Both the position numbers and the translations under genes were made by a program. Below, piece by piece: positions 27,110 through 39,200 of a stretch of 64,000 nucleotides of DNA; within the stretch, counting starts at the first letter, position 1; each line of letters opens with the position of its first letter. The notes under the pieces are model-generated. The model worked only from the letters and a program-made list of their open reading frames with translations, was not told where the DNA came from and searched no databases. The DNA comes from Casuarius casuarius (Eukaryota; Chordata; Aves; Casuariiformes; Casuariidae): the NCBI GenBank assembly GCA_003342895.1, contig PTFA01000276.1, forward strand, positions 699,632 through 763,631, in the 5' to 3' direction.

Positions 27110-27268
27110 CTATTGGTGAAAGGCTTCTAAGCGTATCCTGTTTGGATCTTCTGGATGTCTCAGTGCAATTCCGTATCGCAGCAGCAGCTCAATATAAGGT
27201 GGCCAAAATGAGTCACTGATTGTTAAATAGGGTTCATGTGGTGTACTCATTAATTTGTTTATAAGAAT
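27110..27268 (-). CDS. CENPK: CENPK last coding exon
   Basis: Encodes the last 52 residues and the TAG stop, starting ILINKLMSTPHEPYL and ending RIRLEAFHQ. The acceptor on the minus strand is TTCCAG. This carboxy-terminal block is the most conserved part of the protein against human CENP-K. The phase is 0 at its start. Confidence 0.96.
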   Translation of the reverse strand: MLINKLMSTPHEPYLTISDSFWPPYIELLLRYGIALRHPEDPNRIRLEAFHQ

Positions 27269-30200
27269 CTGGAAGACCAAAAGCATGAGATTTAGAATGT
27301 GAACAGAACAGCTCGATTTTGATCTCCTTTAATTAAATTTGTAGACAGGATTGTAATAATCATGGTTTAGACAGCCTACCTAAGACATACAAGACTATAG
27401 GAGAAATGCAAGATCTGTTCAAGGTAGAAGTAAAATGAAGAACTTAAATTTAAACTTCCCTATATATTTTCTGATGTAAAAATTAAAACTAGAATTCTCC
27501 TTTTATTCAGACTAAGTTCTTCAACATCTATCAAAAGTTCTAAAGGGATTTTAGATAGTGTAGCTGTGTATACCTAAATAATCTGAACACGAAGGCAGTA
27601 AATCCTAACTTAATTAATGTTTAGTGTCTGTTAATATAGGGTTACAAGTATTAAAAAAAGAGAGAAAGCTAAATTTTTGGAAATCACTTACCTCAAACCC
27701 ACAATGACTTACTGCCAACAAATAATCTTACTCTTGCAGATTTTATCAGAGAAGAATGCCCATTCTTATGATTTTAACTATCTTCTCACCAATAAGATAA
27801 TAACCCTCTGTCTTCTTAGACTGGAAAGATTTTTTTTTTCCTGCATTTTTGTCCTACTATAGCTAGTGTTAAAAATAAACAATTTTACACCTATGAGAAG
27901 TTAAACATCACTGTCGTAGTTTACAAGGTCACTGCTTCTTCACATTTTTTTGCTTGCCTCATAAGTGGTAAGTGTATACCACTTCTTGTTTTGGCGTGAC
28001 GACCACCCTACACCAATTCCTCTTCTCTTACTACCTCCTTACTTCTCCTTCCTTTCTCAAGTAAATACAGTTAATGAAACTAAAAGCAAACATCAATCTT
28101 GTTTTCCTATTCTTTGAGACGACATGCCCTCATAATATTGCTCATGAGAAACACTGCAGACATCTACAGATGATTAAATCTTACCCATCCATGCTGCTCT
28201 CTCTACTCATCTTGGATACTAAATCTTTCTACTCTGAGCTTCTACATGTTCTAGCTCTCCAAATGTTAGCAGGTACAAAATATTCTGCCTGCCTTCTTAC
28301 TGCTAAAGAAAAACACATCAAAATCCTCATTACCAAACTTACTGTTTTTTCACCCATTTTTATGTTCAGAAAAATGCTGCCCTTCTGCTGCACTTCAGAA
28401 CATTCCAAAGAATTGTTCCAGTTTGTTTCTTTTATACTCATTTGCCCCAATTCTTAATATTTACTCCAATACATTATTTTAGATCACTTGTTGCTCATTC
28501 TTTTTTGATATCTGTATTCCAAAATAGCCTTTACAACTAGCACTTATTTAAATATATTTCTATTCTATACATTGTTTCAAATCTTAAATTATTTCCCTAA
28601 ATTCTCAGTCTGATAGGAATAATCTTCAAACTAATTAAAAGGAAAAGAATTACTGCCTTTGTAAAAAATACAGCTCATTACTGGAATAAAAGGCAGTATA
28701 ATAAAAATTCTGAGGTTTGCATGAAAAAGGAATTTATTGCTTGTTGTCGTATCTTACATGAATTTAATGAAGAAGGTATCAATATCCCTAAATAATATAA
28801 ATGTATACACCCAGCTGGTCAAAGTGTATTTATTAAAATGTATACCTTTCTTATTTAAAAAGCAAACACACGGGCATTAAGGAGACATGGTTAGGAACAC
28901 ATCCACTGACTGTAATTTTAGATATGAATTAAACAATGACAAATCCTAAATCTGTAATTGTAATACAAAGATGAGATTGCATTTGTCTCTTTAAGGAACT
29001 ATTATCTGTATCCAAGAAAACAGTTTTGAAATGTAACAGGCACTTGAAACTAGAACCAAGTTGCTCAACAACAACAAAAAAAAGAAGAACAACATAAAAC
29101 AAAGATAAAGCACGTCCATAGTTTAGGCCAAGATAGTTAAAATTAAAAATAAGTCTGAATTTCTGGAACTAGTTTGTTCTTCCAAATTGAAATCAGACAT
29201 TATTTGGATACGTTTGTATTTTGGAGAAGACTAATATTATCAGAAAAATATGAAGGGCGCTTCTAGAGTATTAAGAGAGCTTTAAAATTTTATTTCCATA
29301 GGGAACATGGCTATTTTAAATTCTGATTTGTTTTCCAGCTCTGCCTAATTTGGCATTAATAGGCATGCTGAGATACTTGAGGCATGTAAAATGAATTTGA
29401 TGATGTAAGTACAGATTCACTGTCTGGACTTTAAACTAAAGCACAACAATGTCATAGTGACCGGATCTTAGCATCTTAACACCAGAATGTTGTTATTCAT
29501 CAAGTTTCCCCCTCAGGGAAAATAAAAATAAAAATAAATAAAAAGGTGTTTTTCAAGGAGGTCTTACATATAGATCCTTATAGCTATCTGAAAGCTGGGG
29601 ATGGAGGAGGAAGGGGAAATTCTATTTAATTTCAAATACTATACTTAGGACAAGAAGGAAAACCAATGCTACTCAAAAGATTTTTTTTTTTTTATGTCTC
29701 CCTCAGAATTATGCTATGTAATTCAAAATCATAATTTGTAATGCGATTAAAAATACCCACTAATCCATCTTGGCATCATTATAAAATCCTTTAGAAATAC
29801 ATTAATCAGATTTGTTTATTTTCCCCATATGAAATAAAATAATCCTGTTAATTGAAGAGACTGCACATTAATTGGGCCTCCTATAACTATTATTATATTA
29901 CATTTCAGAAATACTTGTACTGAAACAGTACAACACATAGCCTGAAATGGAACATATTTGTTGTTATTGTTTTTTTTTCTTTTTTAAACCACAGCATTTG
30001 TCTCAACTAATGTGAGCCACTAAGGCTCATAAAACTTTTTTTGTTAATAACTGATGTAAAATTCAGAGTTTAAAGACTATTTATGAAATAAGAGATAATC
30101 ACTCTCCAACACAGTTTGAACATTAGCTAGCTAAACTATTGTCAAGGTTCTTGTAAAAAAAAATGGATTTTTGTTTGATAGAAATTAATATAAAAATATG

Positions 30201-33200
30201 ATGTAACATTCCTAAAGACTCTACTTTGATTTAACTATGTTAACTGTATATCATATACTCTTATCTTATTAATATATTGGGCTCAGATCTGAGTATTACA
30301 AGATCCCCCAAATCTCTATATAACAAAACCATCTTACCTCTAAAATTTCATGCAGTGTTATAAGTTGTACAGCTGCCTCTTCAGAAGAGTTCTGCAAAGA
30401 TAACCCCCACACAGCCAAGTTAAAAAACAAAAATAAATAGTCAGGAAGAATCTTAATTGACAAAGAAAAACAATCACACAATTGCATAGTACACAACTGA
30501 TAAATTTTACTTATATGTTTAGTCATGGTACAAATACAAGTTACAAATACAAATACATTCATCCATCAGCTCAATATCACAAACTTTAAATGCAACAATA
30601 TTTTTGTTAAGATTAACCTTCTTAACTGATTTTAGTACATCTACATGGGTCTACATTTAAATAAAAACAAGCATATTGTATTTATAAACACAGTACAGTA
30701 GAAAACATTCTGTGAATATTATTTGTTAGGAAAATAATGTTTTTCCTCAAACTTTAGAGAAATTTTTGCAATGAGCTGCAAATCTCGCAAGGCTTAAGAG
30801 TTCAGTTAATATTTTCTCATGAGTTACAGATGAGCATTTGTTTGCTGTTACTGTTGACTTTAATTAAAAAACTTGGCCAAGTTTAAGAAATAGAATCAGA
30901 GAGTTTAAAAAACATATTTCCTTGATAAAATATCATTTACAGTGATCCATTAGACAATTACTGGTTTCCACGTATGGCAAGCAAATCAAGTTATTCCCAT
31001 TTAAACTGATATGAATTCCTTAGGCAACAATGCCAGCAAAACCGTGCTGTTGCATGGTAAACTTGATTTTTTCATTTTTCAGTTTTATCAGTTTCCACCA
31101 TCCACTTCACACTCAACAAAATAAAGGAGATAATGCAGCACTGGTGGCTGTTTACTCAGTACTGCTGTTGAATGTTTTGACCCAAGTCCTAAAACATTAA
31201 CAGATGGGCAGCACCTTACACAAGCTCTGATTCTGGAACAGACAAGGAAGCAAGACAATAAATAAGAATTCATGAAAGGCAAAGTCTGGCTCCTCCTTTC
31301 CACCGCAGAAGTTCTGCATACTCTCAACTTCAGACAGCTACAAGGGGGACACACTGCTTGCTCCAAGGAGATTTCCTTGCACAAATCACAATTGAGCCCT
31401 AGCTCAATAATGTGCATCTTTGTGCCTTTATCTTGATGTCATGCAGAGGAAGTAGAGGCTACACTGAGAAGCTGCAAAAGCTTCCATGGAGCAGTTATGA
31501 AGACACTTTGTAACCTTGGCTATTGTATTTCCCAGGCCAAAAATACTACTTCATAACCTAAGTAGCGGGTTCAATACTTGTGCCTCAAAGGTAAAATTAG
31601 ACTGTGACCTTCAGCAGTTATTAAAGCTAATATACAAAGACTAAAATCCCAAGGATATTAGTGTAGAGAGGTTGCACTCTCACAGACCTGGCAAAATTGT
31701 CTTGCTAGGTTTATAGTATACAGTGTTTTATATAATTACATTATTTACATATTTTAAGTGCCACAGATTTAATAGGTATCTCCAATTTAACCAACATGTA
31801 TAAAGTCAGGATGGTCAGCACTGATTTATTTATTTATTTTACCTGAAAGCCACCTTTCTTCTCCTTCCACAGGACAGTTTGATTTACATATAGAATATTC
31901 CTTACCATTTGACTTTCCACATTTCCTATCTCAAAAAACACGTCTTTTTCTGTCTAAGATTGAAAATGCAATATAACTCCTGTCTCAGTCACTGCCTATA
32001 CCAAAGGTGTAGGGTCATGGCAACAGAAGCTAATCTGGGCTGCTGTGATTCATGCTTCCCTCCAACTCCCAATCTGGGACACCTGCACCAGCTGAAAGGA
32101 GGGTGGAACCAGAAGAGCCAGGCTTGGTGGAGTTTGCACTGGGGTGGAACTGGGGCATCCGCCCTGGAAGCACATTCCCATTCACACAGAACTATTCAGA
32201 GCACCAGAAGCTTCCCTGAAGGTGAAACAAGATTACTAACATAGACAGTTATGTTGAATCAATGACCACCTAGCTGATAATGGGTGTGAATAATATGTTC
32301 TTCTGAATCAATGTAGCAGTGAATCTTATTGCTAATGGAGACAATTTGTATTAGTGACACATTAAGGTAAAGAAAAAGTGGCTAAAAAAGGCTGCCCCTC
32401 CTGCCTTCCCAGTGATTAACTAATCACTTTAAATGCAGTTCATAGGGGACCTGTTGCTAGGCAGGTGAGATCAAATTGAGTCAAAAGAGATAGAAGCAGC
32501 TATGAATTCACAAGGTTTAGAAGGAAAAGAAAGACCACCGATCAGAGAAATAAAACTATGTTTTATTGTTCAGGAAATACATGAATAAAACTAACAAAAG
32601 GTAAAAACCTTGGATGGAAATTTATCAAATTGATTTATTTAAAAAGTAAAATTTATTTTAATTGTAGATGCTGAGCTACTGTGAGCAGAGTAAGGGTTGA
32701 TTAATCTCAAAGACCTGGGGCAGTTATTTTTTCCTTAGATTTTAGTAAGGAAAATTACATGGAAAAAGACAAAGGCAGGGCAACTAATAAGAAAGAAGTT
32801 CTAACAGTCAGTCATTATAACTGAGGCCAAGGGAAACAACAACAAAAAAAAAATCAAAGAGTTTGTTTTGCTTGGGGCTGGGGTGGGACGAATGAGATGC
32901 AATGTATTTCTGCATTCTGAAGCACATACATGAATTCTCCACTTCTCCTATTTAAAACTCTGCTGAATATAACCCTGAGCAACTTCATCTAACTTTGAAG
33001 CTGGCCCTACTCTAATGATGGGGTTGGACCAGAAGACCTGCAGAGGTCACTCCCAGCCTAAATTTTTCTATGACTTCACAGATATGGTAGTAAATGAATT
33101 GGTGTATCTTGTTAAAGGAATTTTTTTTTAAGAAAGTAACAACATATATGGAAATAAATGGACAACTGCTTAAAATGCAGAAAATGCAACAGGTTTACAA

Positions 33201-36200
33201 AAAAATGATAATCACAGACTAGCCTTATAGTTTCCTGGAAGAAAAGTGACCTAAACAGATTTTTCTAGATCAAGGTAAAAACTGGGCTAAAAATTCGGAA
33301 ACACAATTGAAAAATGACTACTAATGAAGCCCCTGAATTTTTAATTTCTTAAATTTAATAATGGCACAAAATGTAGGGGTGATCGTACTTAGCAACAGCA
33401 GGAAACTGGGAGGCACTGATATTCAGAAGAACTGAAATAGAGGAATATGGGAATGACCTCAAAAACGGATGTCATATTTCTAAGACTGCATTGGATGTTT
33501 CTATGTGCAAGATCATGCAATTCCCTCTTAAAATAAGTATTTTTATTTTAAGTTCAGGGTTCATCAGTTGAAACAACATGAAGAAAAAGACAAGAGTGCA
33601 ATTAGCTGTTTATGAAACTATGAGGTACTAATGTTTTGTTTATAATACTGGTTTCTTCCAGTTTCCAAAAAAGATTAATTCAAATGGAAGCAAATACAGA
33701 AAAGGAGCACTAGGATAATGCAGGGAATTGAAAAGCTATCTTACAAGAAGAGAACAGGAAAGCTTTGCTAGTTCACTTCACAAAGCAAAGAATGAGAAGG
33801 GATATGACTGCCATCTATAATTATATCAGGAGGAGTAAACACAAGAAAGAGAACTATTCTAAGGACAATACTGGCATAAGAATAAATGGATCTGTGCTAG
33901 ATGTGAATAAATTTAAGACTGGAAATTAGGAGACGGTTTCTAACGAGAGTACCAAGGCCCTAGAACTCCATCAGGAACAGTAGTAACAAAAAATAATTAG
34001 TTTTTAAATGGAGCTCAATCAGAGTATTAAAGAAATTATATTATGTGGTTGTCTGCAATAACAGGGAACTGGATTCAAGACATCCTTTCAGTCCTGTGTT
34101 TTTAAGTCTGTCTGAAAGCCAAATCAAATCCCACCTTTTCTGCAGCTTTTTTGTAACTACTCTTTTAAATAGTAATGGTGAAAGGTTTATTTTTACTGCA
34201 GACTTTGAATTTATTATGCAAAATACTCCCTGGCTGCCTATTTTCCCTAAAGTTTTAAGATAGTTTCTGGCCCGGTTTGCCTGAACAGGAAACTGATGGT
34301 TAACATTCTAAACTACACTCTAATTATAAACACTTGTCCTTATTATTGTTCCAGAAACATTGTTAGACAATTAAAATTTGCTTTGCCAAGGAAAATATGA
34401 ATCCACTTGACTAGTCCAGTAAGAAAAAATGTGGAACAATTTAGAGTAAACTGCTCACCATTTCTAAATTTGGCACAACTTGGAGTCCAGTAAGAAACAC
34501 AATACATTGCTATGCATCTTATTGGGTAAAGGATATGTGCATTAAAAAGGAAAATATCCATCTGGGAACAGCCTTAAATAATACAAACTTGAAAAATATC
34601 AATTAAACATAAAGGATCAGCTAAAAGAACTACTTTTATTTCAAAATATAACTGAAGTTTCTATGTCAGTGGCTTTAAAAGAGTATTACGTCTAATTAAA
34701 TAAAGTGAATATTCCAATTTTTAATATATGTATATATACACACACTCTCTCTAAAAAACATATATAAATATATATATATATTTTTTTTTTTTTTTAAAAG
34801 AAAAAACTTACCTTTTTCTTCTTTTTAGCACTTCCATCTTCTTCTGGAAGGGGAAAATGCTCTTCTAGGAACTCACCCAAAGCATTCAAGAGTTCTTCCT
34901 TATATGTCCTTAGTTTCAGCATTTTATTTTTCAGTTCTTGAAATGTTCTAGTGTTCAATGTAATAATGAAAACATACCAACAGAACATCAAATCCAATAA
35001 AATAATAAAAAAAATTCACAGTTAAAAAATTCCATATTTTCTATTGTTTTAAGATAAACATCTTGAATCACAGACTATAAGCAGATTGTAGCAATATTTT
35101 CTATACGTTTCAAATATGTATTGCTGAGTTATTTGATTTATTTTACCAAATAAGTAGTATGTTTTTAAGATTTTGACTACTCATTTTCTCCTGTTAATAT
35201 TTAAATTCTTCAATAGGAAAAACTCAACCCTATAGAAATACCTTTTTTCAGAAAACTGTACAACTTGGTTTTTCATCTCTTCTTCAATTCCATTAAGAGC
35301 ATCTACTATCTGCTGCTGTTCCTCATGCCACTGTTGTTCTCTTTGAAACATGAAAAGTAGGAAATAGAACAGATAGTTTTCCTGGACAAGCAAAACAATA
35401 CTTTGCAAAAAAAGTTTAACACATTTATAAATCCTAATTATTGTATTACCTTTTCAGATCTTCTCTCAGTTTTTTGTTCTTTGATTGAACTGTTGACAGC
35501 ACCACTTCAAGATCATTCTTTACTTTCTGCAACTATAAAAAAGTGAAAAACGAACCTACAGTTTACAGAGCTAAGTCTCTAGTGTTTATTCTATGTAAGG
35601 TTATATCTGTATCTGATATATGAAGCCAGATTTAAAGAGAGCCAAAATTATCTGTAATTTCCTAAGAAAATATTGCTATAGAGTAACACGCTATTTTAAA
35701 ATTTAAATATTACTGCCCCCAGTTGCTCATTAATGTCTTACTGAGGCTCCTTAACATAACCTAGCTCATTTTAGCTGAAGCAGATTACGGAGCATTCACA
35801 TGAACTGCTCATCTAATCTGATGAACCACTGAGGAGGAAAAACCTTCAGCACAAACAACAAAAAAAATGCTCTCCAAAACAAAGATGCTGCAAGGAAAGA
35901 TTGATTGCATTCATGAATTAAGTGACTGTCACTAGTATGAACATACTCGGAGAGTAAAGAGGGAGAAATATGTTGAGACTATGGCAGCCAAAAGCAGTCC
36001 ATAGGGAAAGTACACCTCACTGGGCTGGATCTTTCATCCTAATAGGTTACGTCTCTTTAACGAGTTAGGGATACTGCCATGATTTGGAGTCTTTTGGAAT
36101 ATTTTGTCTCCTTTTATGCAAGTTATAAGAACTGCTTTATATTTTGCTCAAACAAATAAAAATTCTGAAAATATTTTACAGAAACATGTGTTTTATACAT

Positions 36201-39200
36201 GCAGTATCTGAAAAAAATTGGAACCCTCAACAAATTAAGTCACAAAATGGGACAGCAGACAACACACGCCATGGCAACACACTCGGATGAAAGTATGTAA
36301 CCAGTCACCTTGTTAACAATGGCTTTTAGTAACAGTTGGGTTCCCTGATATGAATGACACTAGAGGGAGGAAAGCTGCTATGAAAAAAACCAAAAAAGTA
36401 AGTGAAGCAAGACTATTTTTAAATAGCTCATAATCTTAATGTATCTTCATTTATTGGCCTATGTATGACTATTTCGATACCATACCACACGAATATTCTC
36501 AGCTACTGTTACATATCAATGTTCAACCAATATAATGTAACACTACTGTTAATATATTCTTGATTGGCCCTTTCCTCCACGTCTAGAAAAGCTCAACAAA
36601 ATATTTGCTGACTACTCCCACAGAAATCTAGGATCTAAGAATACCGACTCTTCTGTGCAACATATAATGTTACATTATTTTATATGAAGTATGAAATGCA
36701 ATATAGAAAAACTTCTGCTTAAAAAAGTCATTCATTACAACTAGGAAACTTTAGTAATTACAACATAATTCAGAGGAAGAAAAACATTAAAAAAACTACA
36801 AAGCTTAAAGAAGCATGCACAATATCTTAGCAGTAGCCCATCACAAGCTAAGTAATAGAAAAATACAGGAATTGTATATACTTTTCTCGCTTTTTCAAAA
36901 AAAAAAAAAAAAAAGAAAAAGAAAATTAATATCCGTTAGCAAAAAAAAAAAAAGAGACTTACCTCTTCTTTTCCTAATGCTACCAGTACATCTGGATTGG
37001 TAGAAATTACTGAAAAATAAATTTTTTTTTTTTTGCATTGTATAACAGACTTGTTTATACTGAAAAACAGTATGGTTAGAGACAAACTCACGTAGCTCCT
37101 AAAAAACCAGCTTGGCTATCAGAAGCAGTTTAACCATATTTCATGGTGTCCTGCTGGGCTACTCTACTGTCACTTTCCAGTAAAATAAACTGGATTAAAA
37201 GTGCTGTGTTAAGGTTTCTGGGTTATTTTTTATACCTCAGCTAGCTCAGGTATGTAGTGCTGAAATATAAAGTGCAGTCATACTTTACATTTAACAGGAT
37301 ACGCAAGCCTGATTTTTTCAGTGGAAGGGATTCTATCAACATTATCACTGGGGAAAATTAAACCAGTCTTCAAATTCCCCATAAATCAGGCTCATCAAAT
37401 GATTAAAGAACACTGAGAAGGATGAGTATTATTTTAATACCACTTTTCTCTGTGACCTGAGGTAAACCAATTTTTCATTGCATATCCACACTATTTCATA
37501 ATGTTATTAAAACTTATTTGATCAGAAAATTTAGCCACGTTTTCTACAGTCCAGATGCCAACATTTTGCAAATATTTTCAAATCTAAGTCATATAGATGG
37601 CAGGATATTTCACAGAATTTCACAAAATCACAGACTAGTTAAGGTTGGAAGGGACCTCTGGAGATCATCTAGTCCAATACCCCCTGCTCAAAGCAGGGTG
37701 ACCTAGAGTAGGTTGCTCAGGACCATGTCCAGTTGGATTTTGACTGTCTCCAAGGATGGAAACTCCACAACCTCTCTGGGAAACCTGCTTGCTTGTTTGC
37801 TTGTGTTTGACCACCCTCAAGAGTAAAAATGTTTTCTCAAGTTTAAATGGAATTTCCTGTATTTCAGTTTGTGCCCATTGCTTCTTCTCCTGTCACTGGG
37901 TACCACTGAGAAGAGTCTGGCTCTATCTTCCTTACACCTTCCCATCAGGTATTTATACACTTCGATAAAATCCTCCTCTGAGCCTTCCAGGCTAAATAAT
38001 CCTCACTTGCACAGCATCTGCTCATTTGACAGTCTCCAGGCCCTTAATCATCTTCACAGTCATTCACTGGACTTGCTCCAGCATACCCATGTCCCTCCTG
38101 TACCGGGGAGCCGAGAACTGGACACAGCACTCCAGATGTGTCTCACCAGTGCTGAGTAGAGGGGAGAGATCGCCTCCCTTGAGCTGCTGGCGATGCTTCT
38201 CCTGATACAGCCCAAGATGCTGCTGACCTTCTTACTTAAGACTTCATTTGTAACAAAAATACATTACATTTTACAAAGAGGTAAGTGTTGTTCCAAGAAG
38301 AGAGTTGGTTTGGGGTGTGTGTGTGGATTTTTTTTGTTTAAAAACTAAGAGATCAAGTGAGTGTCTTAGGTTTCAAGTGAGTGTCTTAGGTTTCAGTACT
38401 CCAGCGCTTCTCCACTGCTTGAAAAGAATTGTAAAACCCACCAGATTCAAAGAATTGACAAAGTACACCACCATCCTCACTATTCACAAGAACAGCTATA
38501 TGTAAGAAGATGGGAGGCCCAGCTAGGCCAACTCTGGAAAACAGCAATACTCCAGGGAAAATACTGTATTATCTGAGCATGTGGCGATATTTCTGCAGAA
38601 TGCTTCTGCAGAACCTAGCTCATGGACTTTCTGAATAAAAAGTGAATCGCTGTACTTAATAGCCTTCAATGGACTCCAATCACTTCTCAACCAATTTTGA
38701 AACCCATGCCAACTTTCAGCATCTGCATAAATGCATGACTTCAGAAAAAGTGAAGCATTTGAATCTTTCTATTAAAAGAATGACAGCTACTCTAACAGAT
38801 TTAAATTTTAACATCATGGGAGTATTTTTATCCAAGTTTGGGCTTCAAATATCTAATCTTAACAAAAGCAATTACTGATGAAAACTCTCTCTTTAACAAA
38901 AAGGAAAATCCTTAACCTTCATATAAAGTATTAAATGTTTCCTAAGAACAATAAAAGTACCATTTTTGATGAAGTAATTTTATAGTAGTTTTAAATCTCC
39001 ACAAACTTTGAGAAAAATTAATAGTCTCAACAGCAATAAGTGTTTGTTCAGAGATGAAAACTGGTGAAACTTGAGCTCAAAATGCATTGTTACATGTAAC
39101 AATGAGAGTAAAACCTCTTTTAGTTAGAAAATTACTATCTCTAAATCTTAACACAAAATTTGAGTAGAGTGTTCATAATCAGCTTGTTTTTAAGCACTAC

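Larger units (their letters stand above)
30392..34811 (-). other. CENPK: CENPK intron, 4.4 kb, with CR1 remnants
   Basis: An AT-rich intron containing a CR1 3' end at about 32971-33078, an older CR1-like stretch at about 33660-33990 and a TA-rich microsatellite just inside the donor side. Sequence around 31.1-32.3 kb is somewhat less AT-rich, but I do not recognise it. Confidence 0.6.

Noticed and set aside
28074..28457. 127-codon plus-strand frame in a CENPK intron
   Set aside because: No recognisable domain, no splice context and no conserved look. Runs of this length are expected by chance in 64 kb.
31088..31417. 109-codon minus-strand frame in a CENPK intron, same strand as the gene
   Set aside because: It is rich in Cys and Leu with no known motif, and it would break the conserved CENPK reading frame if used as an exon.
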